64,000 nt of DNA, from the NCBI RefSeq assembly GCF_024721995.1, contig NZ_JANQBC010000001.1, positions 928,082 through 992,081 on the forward strand, read 5' to 3'. The notes under the pieces were generated by a model. The model ran no database searches. It worked only from the letters and a program-made list of their open reading frames with translations, and was not told the origin of the DNA. Below are positions 37,115 through 46,249 of the stretch, one piece after another. Every line of letters begins with the position of its first letter. The stretch's first letter is position 1. Both the position numbers and the translations under genes were made by a program. The stretch is from Paenibacillus radicibacter. GTDB taxonomy: Bacteria; Bacillota; Bacilli; Paenibacillales; NBRC-103111.

Positions 37115-37369
37115 CTATTTACCTTTGATCCCATTATCCAACTCCGTCTCTTTGAGATATTCGAAAAATCCAGGTACTGCCTCTAGATCGTAACGATGAA
37201 CCACCTCCATAATTTTGAGGCATACATCTTGCTTCAAGTCGTCACGCTGCTGCTGTGTAGTCTGATACAGGGACTTTTTTAATTTGGGTGCGAACATGCT
37301 GATGATACCTTCCATTGCCTGCGGATTGTGATTCTTCGCTTCATGGACTAAAGATGTCAGCATTCCCAT
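37115..37369 (-). CDS. RsoA-like sigma co-factor (region 2-like)
   Basis: An 84-residue protein whose middle, QQRDDLKQDVCLKIMEVVHR, looks like sigma-70 region 2. Size and position after a region-4 sigma protein match Bacillus RsoA (YvrHa), which together with SigO forms a two-subunit sigma factor. ATG preceded by AAGGAG. It ends 16 bases before the holin start. Confidence 0.7.
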   Translation of the reverse strand: MGMLTSLVHEAKNHNPQAMEGIISMFAPKLKKSLYQTTQQQRDDLKQDVCLKIMEVVHRYDLEAVPGFFEYLKETELDNGIKGK

Positions 37370-37400
37370 ATCGATTCTCCTTTCGTATCATTCATGAACC

Positions 37401-37988
37401 CTATTCATCCTTCACGGCTTTACGCAATTTTTTGAGTGCTTGATTCTTCATCTTACTGACGGCTTGCTGGGATAGCTCAAGCTGCTTAGCAACTTCGGTA
37501 TCTGTAAGCTGTTCGATATAGATACGTGTGAGGATTAACTTTTCTTTGGCAGTGAGTTCTAGTATCGCCGTATGCAGCTTGATATCGATATCCAATTGCT
37601 CTAATCGGTCACCCACTTGATCTGAATCCATTGCTCTTACCTGCTCCCGCTTACTCGAACCACCTGTATCCTCGTTAGTCAACGGTTCATCCAAGGTCAG
37701 AGGGAATCGCTGCGCATATCTGCGATATCTCTTGTCGTAGTCGATGGATGTATAGTGAATTAATGAGGAAATGTATCTTATCAATCTCATCTCGGTGTAG
37801 AAGGTTCGAAACGCTTGATTGAGTGCCTGCATGTTCTCTTCCGTACCATCTTGTAAAAAAGAGAGGAGTGTATCAAATTGCGTCTGCTCTTGCATAAACA
37901 ACCGAATTACAGGATATTGAGAAAATGCCTGAACTACATCCTCAGGTGAAGCATTCTTCAGTGTATTAGTGCTTTTGGTCACTCGCAT
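37401..37988 (-). CDS. SigO-like sigma factor subunit (region 4)
   Basis: About 195 residues with a C-terminal sigma-70 region 4 helix-turn-helix (ELTAKEKLILTRIYIEQLTD, then TEVAKQLELSQQAVSKMKNQ) and no region 2. The pairing with the small region-2-like gene downstream parallels SigO/RsoA. ATG 37988 follows GGAGGATG. It probably directs transcription of the holin and amidase genes; that link is inferred from position only. UviA-type sigma factors next to holin-like UviB are a related known layout. Confidence 0.78.
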   Translation of the reverse strand: MRVTKSTNTLKNASPEDVVQAFSQYPVIRLFMQEQTQFDTLLSFLQDGTEENMQALNQAFRTFYTEMRLIRYISSLIHYTSIDYDKRYRRYAQRFPLTLDEPLTNEDTGGSSKREQVRAMDSDQVGDRLEQLDIDIKLHTAILELTAKEKLILTRIYIEQLTDTEVAKQLELSQQAVSKMKNQALKKLRKAVKDE

Positions 37989-38074
37989 CTGTGCATCCTC
38001 CAATCTATTTTTACATATAAAAGTGAAGCAACCTGCCAAATTCACAACCTATTAAATCTTGAATCTCCTCTTTA

Positions 38075-38114
38075 CAAAAGAAACCCTGATCAGCAAGTCG
38101 CCGATCAAGGTTTC
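38075..38114 (-). terminator. Intrinsic terminator
   Basis: Minus-strand stem GAAACCTTGATC/GATCAGGGTTTC followed by TTTTG, between the truncated GNAT gene and the sigma gene. Confidence 0.75.
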
Positions 38115-38206
38115 CAAACATCTGCGCATTTGCAGGTTCGAATTATGTGATTCTGTATATTTCATCGTAAGGGATGGAAGTTCCTTTCAGGAAAAATATG
38201 TAAAAA

Positions 38207-38560
38207 TTATTTTTTTGTTATTCGTTTTGCATAGATCACAGAAAAAGAATTAAACACGACCAGATATTGATTTCTATAATTTCGCTTCATCATTCCAGTT
38301 GCTTTTATCATGCCTTTGTTCATATAGTAGTCTTGCAGCTTGATATCACACAATAAATCGATCATGTAGTATTCATTTAGCTGCTCTAGCATCTTTTCCA
38401 CTAATTGAGTTCCAATTCTTTGATTCTTGTAGTCTGGAATAACTTCTAGTAGTGGAATATATGCACTGAGTACCTTGTCTGATATGGCATTAATAAATCC
38501 GACTACTTTACTTCTATCTTGATCATAGGCAAGCACAATATAGGTCGAGTTCTTGAGCAT
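38207..38560 (-). pseudogene. GNAT acetyltransferase, probably 5'-truncated
   Basis: 117 residues covering the GNAT core (VVGFINAISD, IPLLEVIPDYKNQRIGTQLV, EKMLEQLNEYYMIDLLCDIK) but missing roughly the first 35-40 residues usual in this subfamily. Upstream, a well-placed AAGGAG and ATG lead into only eight codons (MIVYLDSL) before a TAA in the same frame. This suggests an internal deletion joined the old start to the remaining gene. Confidence 0.65.
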
Positions 38561-38617
38561 CGTATAAAAAGTTTAAAGAGAATCCAAATATACGATCATG
38601 ATCGACTATCTCCTTAC

Positions 38618-39403
38618 TTATCCTTGAATTTCCTTGATACTTCTTCCACTAAGAAAAGCATGTCCCGTCTTTAATTTATTAACTGTTTGGAATCCGTATC
38701 TTTGATACACTTTTTCAACGGATTCATTAATCGGGATTACCCAAAGGTCCTGTAAACCTCTATTAACTACTTCTCTTTGAATGTGTCTAATTATTTCGCC
38801 AACCAATCCTTTTCCCCTGAACTGTTCTATTGTTGCTACACTTTCCATGCGTGCTAGCTTCCCATCATCAAAAATACAAGCAGTTGAACAAGCTACTCCA
38901 TCATATCGAAGGAGGTAATGGGTGAATGCATGGTGATTGAATTGTGCTTTAAATACTTTCTCAATTGTTTCTTTACCACCAAATTCCTTAATACTTCCCT
39001 CTATCTCTAATGCTTCGTCGTAATTAATATTAGTAACCAATTCAATAGAAATTTTGTTATTATGTGTTGTCTCAATCACTTTACGATCCCATAATTGAAC
39101 TGGGGTGATAAACTCTTCATACCCGAAACCTCTTGAGGTTAGTTCGGTAAGTAGCCGCTCTTGGTAATCCACGTTATAGATATAAAATCTTGGAATGATA
39201 TTTATAGATTGATAGTAATGGATCACTTCATCTATAACTGATTCTGGATCCGTACACACATCACTGATATGGGCATGATTAGCATCATAATAATTGGGTT
39301 GTTCAGCATTAAAAAATATCGAGCCCCACTCGGTATCCGTTCGTGAAGTGAAGGTGTCCAGATAGGCAAAGTCGAGTGCAAGAACTTGCTGTAAATTGAT
39401 CAT
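38618..39403 (-). CDS. GNAT family N-acetyltransferase
   Basis: 261 residues; the C-terminal half carries the GNAT fold (ARMESVATIEQFRGKGLVGE with the acetyl-CoA turn, DLWVIPINESVEKVYQRYGF). The N-terminal half resembles a degenerate second GNAT-like domain. AAAGGAG precedes the ATG. Intact. Substrate unknown. Confidence 0.85.
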   Translation of the reverse strand: MINLQQVLALDFAYLDTFTSRTDTEWGSIFFNAEQPNYYDANHAHISDVCTDPESVIDEVIHYYQSINIIPRFYIYNVDYQERLLTELTSRGFGYEEFITPVQLWDRKVIETTHNNKISIELVTNINYDEALEIEGSIKEFGGKETIEKVFKAQFNHHAFTHYLLRYDGVACSTACIFDDGKLARMESVATIEQFRGKGLVGEIIRHIQREVVNRGLQDLWVIPINESVEKVYQRYGFQTVNKLKTGHAFLSGRSIKEIQG

Positions 39404-39450
39404 CGGTTTACTCCTTTATGTGTGGATTAATCCACTTTATCTTCCAAATG

Positions 39451-39595
39451 TTATAATTTCATCTGTTTATTTAGACCACGAAATACAAATCCACGAAACT
39501 GATCCATATCCAATTCATGATAAGAAGCTGCAAAACCATCCTTAACGATAATTTCGACAAACACAGTTGAATTTTCCTTAATAAGAATGCTTTTT
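39451..39595 (-). pseudogene. 3' gene fragment of unknown family
   Basis: A coding-looking frame with no start (VFVEIIVKDGFAASYHELD, then RGFVFRGLNKQMKL and TAA) lies just after the MBL gene and overlaps its end. It reads as the surviving C-terminus of a lost gene. Confidence 0.4.
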
Positions 39596-40240
39596 CATCG
39601 CCTCTTCTATTTTCCCTATTACATCCTTCTGTAGCACCACATTATGACCGGATATCCATGTTTCCATATCCATTTCACTATATCTCTTTATGGTTTCTTC
39701 AAATAATTGCTTATCACAATAAAGGTTCGGAATAATCTCATCCATCGAATCTCCAATATTATCCGCAACATTAATCACTTTCTCTTCTTCATCAATTACG
39801 CTTATGGAATCAATGGTATGACCTGGTGTGTAGATCAATCTGACCTTATCTTCTGGAAAATATAATTCATTCTCAAAGACCAAATTAGGGAGGTGCTGTT
39901 CCACCGTACCCATACCAAATTTAGAATATTTATCAAGCATTTCGTCCCAATTCTTAATAATTAACTCCCTACACAACTGATGAGATACGATTAAGTGATC
40001 TTTAAATACATGATTTCCAAAAACATGATCCCAATGATGATGCGTATTAATAATAACTAATGACTTCTCACTGTGTTCTAAGTACTCCAGAACTGGTTGC
40101 ACAAACTCAGAACCCAGTCCTGTATCAATTAAATAATTGTTCTTCGTTCCCATTATCAAATGAATGTTTAAGTCAAAGAAACGATCCGCTCGATCATCCG
40201 AAAATACGATATTTCTGCTATTAATCTGTTGAATTTTCAT
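39578..40240 (-). CDS. MBL-fold metallo-hydrolase
   Basis: About 220 residues with the HxHxDH metal motif in INTHHHWDHVFG, an Asp ligand in INVADNIGDS and the final WISGHNVV histidine. A glyoxalase-II or lactonase-like hydrolase of unknown substrate. ATG 40240 is preferred over the TTG at 40246 given GGAGGG spacing. Confidence 0.87.
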   Translation of the reverse strand: MKIQQINSRNIVFSDDRADRFFDLNIHLIMGTKNNYLIDTGLGSEFVQPVLEYLEHSEKSLVIINTHHHWDHVFGNHVFKDHLIVSHQLCRELIIKNWDEMLDKYSKFGMGTVEQHLPNLVFENELYFPEDKVRLIYTPGHTIDSISVIDEEEKVINVADNIGDSMDEIIPNLYCDKQLFEETIKRYSEMDMETWISGHNVVLQKDVIGKIEEAMKKHSY

Positions 40241-40289
40241 GTTCAATCTTCCCTCCGGAAATAGTCTCTTTTCAAAACACTAAATATAT

Positions 40290-40475
40290 TTATTTCCCCT
40301 TAAATTTCTCTGGTTTCTTTACATAGCTCTCAATGATAAAGCCGCAACTTGCACAGAGTACATGTACAATTTCAGAACCCATCTTGAAAATACCCGCTTC
40401 AGGAAAAACATTGGCATAGCCGCTTTGAATTCCTTTTACAATATCCTGACCACCACATTTGGGACAAGTCATCAT
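40290..40475 (-). CDS. Small zinc-ribbon protein
   Basis: 61 residues with two CxxC knuckles (CPKCGG near the start, CASCGF near residue 43), a predicted one-zinc ribbon. Function unknown. ATG follows GGAGATGG. Confidence 0.7.
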   Translation of the reverse strand: MMTCPKCGGQDIVKGIQSGYANVFPEAGIFKMGSEIVHVLCASCGFIIESYVKKPEKFKGK

Positions 40476-40595
40476 GAAACCATCTCCATTCGATTAGTTT
40501 TGTCGCTTTTTACGATTGATAAGATAAGCACAAACATAATAAACAATCCAGAAAACAAGTGGGATGAATGGACTTAAACATACTTCTCCTCCTAA

Positions 40596-41114
40596 TTAAA
40601 TGGATCTTGTCATTCTAGCGAATCGAGGACCTGCTTGAAAACCTACTTTGTTATAAAGTAATTCTGCGGGATTACCGACAGTAATGCACAGCTTTACAAC
40701 CTCTGTATAAGTATTCGCTTCCTCTTTTATATAATTAAGCATGAAGTTAGCAATTCCCTTATTCCTATGCTCAGGAACTACACTAATTTCTCCTATTTCC
40801 GCGAATCCTAAAGGCATCTTTTCATAGGTACCAGCAATACAAACTCCAACTACTTCTTTATTTGATTCATTTACCATATATATCGATAAATTCTTATGTT
40901 TGTAAGCTTGTAACAGATACGTTATATCTTCCATCATCTTCTCATCGCTGGGAACACCAAACATCTCATAGTCGATTCCACCATCGTAACCTGATCTCAT
41001 TGCCTCTCTAATTTTTATTAGGTCTTACCACATCTCAACATCGGTGTTAGAATATACAACTTGAAATACCGCAAATTCATTCTTGTCAGCTTGTTCTAAT
41101 TTATAGTTATTCAT
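40596..41114 (-). pseudogene. GNAT acetyltransferase interrupted by a TAA codon
   Basis: The intact frame from ATG 41114 (GGGGGAAA upstream) to 40596 encodes 172 residues of GNAT (NNYKLEQADKNEFAVFQVV..., GEISVVPEHRNKGIANFML), broken only by TAA at 41025-41027, codon 30. Downstream of the stop, translation could restart at the ATG at 41000, giving 134 residues that keep the acetyl-CoA site but lack the first strand. Confidence 0.85.
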
Positions 41115-41240
41115 AATATTTCCCCCACAGATTCAATGTCGTATATGTAAACACTCATAGTCCCCTAACTTTGGGAACTATACTGAGCTTATCTGGATAA
41201 CCGAATCCATTTCAATAGAGAGAAATATTTATAAATGTTT

Positions 41241-41828
41241 TTAACCAAACACTGAGAGATGCTTTGTGCAATTGTAAAGAACACACTCCCATACTTCATC
41301 TCTCAGCTGTAAGATTGTTATTGAGGTGTTATCTATATAAGTTTTAATGAAAACGTCAGGAAGGAGATGTTGGAGTGTTAAACCAATTAATGCACCGTGG
41401 CTAACGATAAGAATTCGTTTACCTGCATGTTTGACACTAACTTCTTTGATGAAGTCTATTCCGCGTCTACCAACATCCTCATAAGATTCCATCCCTAAGC
41501 TCCGGGAACGCCAATTCGCTCCCCATTTCTCAATTCGCTCTTCTTCCGTTGTGCCTTCAACTAGCCCACAGTTAATTTCTCTTAGACGGTCATCTATAAG
41601 TATGGGCTGAATCCTTAATGACGTACTAACAACTTCCGCTGTCTGGAATGCTCTGTTCAGTTTACTTGAATATACAAGATCCCAGTGTTCACCTGAAACT
41701 CTTGTAGCAAGTTCTCTAGCCTGTTTAAATCCAGTTTCGTTTAGAGAAATGTCCGAAATTCCCTGTGCCTTACCAAGTTCATTCCACTGCGTTATTCCAT
41801 GTCTAATTAGTCCAATGGTTGTAGTCAT
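41241..41828 (-). CDS. Histidine phosphatase family protein
   Basis: 195 residues. Phosphohistidine motif LIRHGITQWN at the N-terminus, a second catalytic His in ILIVSHGALIGL and the acidic residue block LREINCGLVEGTTEE. Could be a phosphoglycerate-mutase-like phosphatase acting on a small molecule; the substrate is not evident. ATG follows a GTAGGTG. Confidence 0.9.
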   Translation of the reverse strand: MTTTIGLIRHGITQWNELGKAQGISDISLNETGFKQARELATRVSGEHWDLVYSSKLNRAFQTAEVVSTSLRIQPILIDDRLREINCGLVEGTTEEERIEKWGANWRSRSLGMESYEDVGRRGIDFIKEVSVKHAGKRILIVSHGALIGLTLQHLLPDVFIKTYIDNTSITILQLRDEVWECVLYNCTKHLSVFG

Positions 41829-41858
41829 ATTTACACCTACTCGATATTGAGAACTGTT

Positions 41859-42833
41859 TTATACGTTATAAAAGATGCTTTCACTTCTAAGGAACGGAAC
41901 ACAATATTCAGCGCATAACTTCGGCATTCTCTCACGCATCCATGATTGGACATTTTCATTTTCCATCTGGAAGACGTAATATCCGATAATCGCGACCAAC
42001 ATGAAACCTTCAAGCTGTAAGAGTTCATTTGCTGTGTAGTTACGATTCCTAAAATATCCTTCTAGGAAAATGTCCCTTCGATCGGAAGGCAGCATTAAAG
42101 CCCCCATCGCCACATCTAACAAGGCATATCCTGTTCCAAAGAAGCCAAAATCGATAAAACGGATCGCTCCCCCAGATGTAATAATCATATTTCCCAAACT
42201 CAAATCCCCATGAATAAAATCAGGTCCTACCTCATCACTCTGGACATCTAATCTTGAATTAATCAACTGCAGCGTTTGCTCAATTGAGGTAGCGTCAGAT
42301 GGCGTAAACAAATTCTTTTGCACACCTGAATGAATAACTCGTATCATCCGCTCATTATATGCCTTACCTTGACTCGGACGTTTCTCCATGCCTGAGCGTT
42401 CGTATTGTTGAAAGAAGGTGTGTAGTTCTGCTATTTGTGATCCCAGCATTTTTACAAGTTCAAGATTATTAAAATCGTCCTTATTCAAGTCCCTCCCATC
42501 CAGCCAAGTAAGGACAGAGCAATTTAGCAACTCTCCTTCAATATCGATAATCGTTATTAATTCCCCATCTTTATTTCTAACTGGGGTTTGTACTTCGCTA
42601 GTACTCCAACTCCCCAATTTCTCAAGCATTTGCAATTCTCCAAGAATGCCATTGTATGTATGTTGAAGACCTCTCATGTCAGGTACAATGGGATCATGAA
42701 TACGAAGTAAATATGATCTACCTACTTGATCCTGTATTCGATAGGTTCTGTTCTCATTATGTCGTAAGAAAATAATCTCAGGCTGCTGGATCTCGTACTT
42801 GCTTAAGATGTTTAAAAGCTCCGCATTCGTCAT
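41859..42833 (-). CDS. APH-family phosphotransferase (aminoglycoside/homoserine kinase-like)
   Basis: About 324 residues of protein-kinase-like fold: catalytic loop FIHGDLSLGNMI and metal-binding IRFIDFGFFGTG. Such enzymes phosphorylate small metabolites or antibiotics; sequence alone does not tell which. ATG 42833 has AAAGGAG upstream; the longer frame to 42878 is rejected. Confidence 0.85.
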   Translation of the reverse strand: MTNAELLNILSKYEIQQPEIIFLRHNENRTYRIQDQVGRSYLLRIHDPIVPDMRGLQHTYNGILGELQMLEKLGSWSTSEVQTPVRNKDGELITIIDIEGELLNCSVLTWLDGRDLNKDDFNNLELVKMLGSQIAELHTFFQQYERSGMEKRPSQGKAYNERMIRVIHSGVQKNLFTPSDATSIEQTLQLINSRLDVQSDEVGPDFIHGDLSLGNMIITSGGAIRFIDFGFFGTGYALLDVAMGALMLPSDRRDIFLEGYFRNRNYTANELLQLEGFMLVAIIGYYVFQMENENVQSWMRERMPKLCAEYCVPFLRSESIFYNV

Positions 42834-42874
42834 TATGTGCTCCTTTATAGTAGCTGGCTTGATGAAATCTCCGA

Positions 42875-43309
42875 TCACAATCTCTTCTGCAGTAATTGTT
42901 CATCTTCTTTGATATAATTCGATCTTTCATAGGTATTAATAGCAACTTCATTATCTTGACCTGTTAATACTTTTACTGATTTAACCCCCCGTAAACGGAG
43001 CTCCTCTTCAATAAAACTGATTAACAATGTTGCTATTCCTTTTCTTCGAGCTTCTGCCACAATGTACAACTCAGTAATTTCAGCATTTGGCCTCGAATAG
43101 CAGATTGATCTGTAACATTGTGCACAGGCAAACCCTACTGAAACCTCATTCATTACGGCTAACGCAACAAGCTCATTGGGGTTCGCCAAGTTTTCGATAA
43201 TTTGTTTCTCTGTAACGCCTGATCAGTTAAAAGCATCATTAAGTTTAGCAAGATCACTTGCGTCATTCGCCGTTGCCAATAGCACTTGAATATTTGAGTC
43301 AATCACCAT
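42875..43309 (-). pseudogene. GNAT acetyltransferase interrupted by a TGA codon
   Basis: From ATG 43309 one frame of 145 codons encodes a small GNAT (VIDSNIQVLLATANDASDLA ... ITELYIVAEARRKGIATLLI), broken only by TGA at 43223-43225, codon 29, where relatives usually have Gly in FNGxGV. The remaining 104-residue open part begins mid-domain. Confidence 0.85.
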
Positions 43310-43347
43310 GTTCACCTACTCCCATTTATTCGAGCTACGTTTTACCT

Positions 43348-43847
43348 CTAGAAAATTATCGGATCAATCATTTTTGCCCATTGAATAATCGGCTCTTCTT
43401 CATCATTCAAGGCTATCGTCCCTATCATTACATCCTCTGAATCGTGATTTGCAAAATAGTGTTCCAGCATGAAATTTACAATCTTAGATGTTCGGATTTG
43501 CAATATCTCTTTCTCTTCAATCCAGAATAACTCCCCTTCTTCTGAAGAATTATATTCCCATCTGTTGTTTTACCGAAGTATACAAATTGCTGCCAAATTT
43601 CATTTTCCTTCACTCGAAACAGGATGTATCTTAGTTTTAAATCCTCAATTCTATTTTCTGTAATTCCGGATTCTTCTTTAATTTCACGTATACAAGCTTG
43701 CTTCGGATCATTTAATTCTGCTGGTTCGACGTGTCCGCCTAATCCCATCCAGAACTCATTTTGAAAATTACGACTACTCTCTTTGCGCATCATTAGCACA
43801 TGATGATCATGAAACAAGAATGCCGATGCCATCTGCCTTAACTCCAT
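43348..43847 (-). pseudogene. NUDIX hydrolase with frameshift
   Basis: The N-terminal two thirds contain the Nudix box (GGHVEPAELNDPKQACIREI, then KEESGI). Around 43548-43556 the frame shifts; the downstream frame continues SSEEGELFWIEEKEILQIRT and on to IIQWAKMIDPIIF with TAG at 43348. The first frame ends prematurely at 43476 after about 22 out-of-frame residues. The catalytic box is intact but the C-terminal helix is lost in the translated product. Confidence 0.8.
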
Positions 43848-43973
43848 TTTTCATACCTCATTCCAAAGAATCATGTTTAATTCCTATTAGCCTCTTATTC
43901 GCGCGGATGTTTAACTGAAACAGATCCTCAAGACCAATAATTTCGATTAGCTGATATTCATAGATCCGTGAGT

Positions 43974-44435
43974 TTATAGGCATGAATGTGGCTCCTGTTT
44001 GATGTAGGGAAAATCCTTCAAAATGTTACCTACACTTGTGTCATCCCATACAATCACATAGCACTTTTCCCTCTTCATTTTTTGTAAAGCGCCTAATCTG
44101 TGATTACCATCTCTTACACTTAATAACCCATTTCTGTTTTCAGCAATTAAGGGTGGCATATCCCAACCCTCTTCTAATCGTGAGTAGATTTGATCGATCC
44201 TGTAGTTCCATCTCTCTTCATTCTCCACATACTCCATATGTAATTCAGGTCCGACAATTCTATCCAAGCTGCTGATATCAACTTCTATGGGTCCTAACCA
44301 GTATCTTTTATTTAGTTTTAGCCCATTCGATAACCCAACATTACCACCTTCTCCATTTAGAAAAAGATGAATCCAAGTTTCAATATCATCATTAGCGGCG
44401 TACTCCATTGCTGTTTTTAATGTGAAAATAGACAT
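43974..44435 (-). CDS. ParB-like nuclease domain protein
   Basis: 153 residues; VRDGNHRLGALQKMKREKCY matches the ParB/sulfiredoxin motif and the flanking WDMPPLIAENRNGLL strand also fits. It is a stand-alone catalytic-type domain without a helix-turn-helix, so not a partition protein. ATG preceded by GGGAGAGG. Confidence 0.75.
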   Translation of the reverse strand: MSIFTLKTAMEYAANDDIETWIHLFLNGEGGNVGLSNGLKLNKRYWLGPIEVDISSLDRIVGPELHMEYVENEERWNYRIDQIYSRLEEGWDMPPLIAENRNGLLSVRDGNHRLGALQKMKREKCYVIVWDDTSVGNILKDFPYIKQEPHSCL

Positions 44436-44436
44436 T

Positions 44437-44982
44437 CTATTCCTCTCCCTTTAGTTGTTTGATGAGACTTACTCTTACAATTTCATCCCATATTGGACCT
44501 CTTCGAATTATCTTATATCCAAGCTTCTCATTAAGCTCAATTACGTGTGAATTCTTCTCCTCGGTATGTGTGTATATTAAATTGACATCAATTGTCTTTG
44601 CCAATTCCTCGAGTTTTTGTTTAAGCTTAGTTGCAATTCCACCTCTTCTATGTTCGCGATCCACCCATAATTGAAAGACTGTTATGAATCGTCCGTCTTA
44701 TTGAAACAAACTTCGATCCAGCTCTTCGTACACGGTTTTCACAGGTAATTTCCGATCTCTGTTACTGATAGAGTACATGAGTACGCCAACTTTCTTGTTA
44801 CTCTTTTCCTCTTCAAAAATAAATGCACCACGATCTTCTTCGGTGACAAATTTCAATATCTTGTCTGAGTGATCCTTCAGTTCTTGTTCCGTCATATTCG
44901 AATCAGAAGTCGTAACACCTTCATCATCTAGGTCAATTTGAATCATAAGATCGAGATCTACGATTTCTGCTTTTCTGATCAT
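44437..44982 (-). pseudogene. GNAT acetyltransferase interrupted by a TAA codon
   Basis: One 181-codon frame from ATG 44982 encodes a GNAT protein (RKAEIVDLDLMIQIDLDDEG ... WVDREHRRGGIATKLKQKLE), interrupted only by TAA at 44698-44700, between the SLFQ and DGRFITVFQLW strands. Both halves look well conserved, so the lesion is probably recent. Confidence 0.85.
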
Positions 44983-45075
44983 GTCTACACCACCAGTTAA
45001 AACGAGTTTTTCCCTCTATTTGATATTTTTTCAGAGAGCCGCTTCGTATTTCAATTAATTAATGTAATACTTGAA

Positions 45076-45180
45076 CTAACTCTTTCTACTTTTCATCCTC
45101 TTTATTACAAACTTTGCACCTTGCTCTATGACATGACGATACGCTGCATCTAATTCTACTGGACTTACCATCATTCCATT
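45076..45180 (-). pseudogene. Short gene remnant in a non-coding stretch
   Basis: A 31-codon frame (MVSPVELDAAYRHVIEQGAK then FVIKRMKSRKS, stop at 45076) looks coding but has no ribosome binding site and matches no family I know. The rest of 44983-45230 shows nothing else. Confidence 0.35.
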
Positions 45181-45230
45181 CCTACCAAATTTTTATAGCG
45201 TCGAAAATGTGCAAATTAAAAAGTGGACAA

Positions 45231-45751
45231 AAGTTACTCTTCCATCCACTCGTCAATCTCTATTATATCATCAAACCCCAATTGAACTTCCATTATTTTC
45301 TACTCAAATGTTATACAATAGTTCATATTTGTACTATTTAAGAATTCCAGGTCTGATAATTGCATTTCGGATAGTTGTATATTCAACTTATCGATATGTT
45401 GTTGACCATCCCCGAACCATATTGACCATATCTCAAGTCCGTCATGATTTTTGTGTAAGGTTTCTGAATATACTCTTCTAAGCCATAGGGTGGATTAGTA
45501 CAGAGCATAATACGGAGATAGTCCATTTTCAACGGATCCAATATGAGTATATCTAAATCATCTTTCTTATCATTGATAAGATTTAATATGGAGTTTTCAG
45601 CTTGTGGTATGTTCAACTTCTTATACTCACCATACTTTATCGTTACAGTATCAGTTAAGTTAATCTCGGGTAATGGTTGATTAGATACGACAAAAGAGAA
45701 CAAACTCATTAATTGACCCACTTTCTTATACTTATCCTTATTTGCCTTCAC
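45231..45751 (-). pseudogene. Unidentified gene with a frameshift and a nonsense codon
   Basis: The first frame (KANKDKYKKVGQLMSLFSFV ... LEEYIQKPYT) shifts near the A5/T5 run at 45448-45452 into a frame reading NHDGLEIWSIWFGDGQQHID and KLNIQLSEMQLSDLEF, then TAG, then EVQLGFDDIIEIDEWMEE. As it stands translation ends at 45383 after junk residues. Family not recognised. It starts with GTG directly after the DinB-like gene stop. Confidence 0.65.
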
Positions 45752-46225
45752 TCATACAGAAGTGGATTTATAGTTTTCCTTTAAACATTGTTTGGCTATA
45801 TATAATATTTGTCCCATGTGCTCCGAGTAGTGCGCTGCGCACTGATGCAGCATATCAATGTGTAATCGCTCTTTGCCTCTCACAATTTGAGTTTCCTCGA
45901 ACTTTTCCTGAGGTAAATGTTTGATCACATCTATTACATAGTCCATATTGATATGAACTAACGCTTCTGCTTCAGACTTTGTCATAAACGTCTTAGATAA
46001 CTCCTGATCCCGATCTCGAATAACTTCCTCTTTGCAGATGCTTTTTCTAATTCTCTCGTTGATATTTCCTTCAATATGTCTTAATAAAGTAGGAATGTTA
46101 TGACTGATAGAATCCGATGAATCGTTCAACTCTGCATCATCTAGCTGATCGATCACCATTAAAGTCCGTCTTTTAATTTCACCAAACTTTTTGATGAGCC
46201 ATTCACGATTGAATTCGTAATTCAT
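45752..46225 (-). CDS. DinB-like protein (DUF1572 type)
   Basis: About 157 residues of DinB-like four-helix fold: NREWLIKKFGEIKRRTLMVI, SISHNIPTLLRHIEGNI, and the C-terminal HQCAAHYSEHMGQILYIAKQ with metal-ligand-like histidines. ATG 46225 lies six bases after AGGAGGT. Thiol transferase or hydrolase activity is typical of the family but unproven here. Confidence 0.8.
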   Translation of the reverse strand: MNYEFNREWLIKKFGEIKRRTLMVIDQLDDAELNDSSDSISHNIPTLLRHIEGNINERIRKSICKEEVIRDRDQELSKTFMTKSEAEALVHINMDYVIDVIKHLPQEKFEETQIVRGKERLHIDMLHQCAAHYSEHMGQILYIAKQCLKENYKSTSV

Positions 46226-46249
46226 AGACATACCTCCTAGTACTAATTC

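Noticed and set aside
37401..38045. Full prophage in the holin region
   Set aside because: No integrase, capsid, tail or repressor genes lie nearby; only the sigma pair, holin and hydrolase are present.
45209..45481. Plus-strand ORF of 90 codons
   Set aside because: It has no ribosome binding site and is antisense to the broken minus-strand gene whose two frames look coding.
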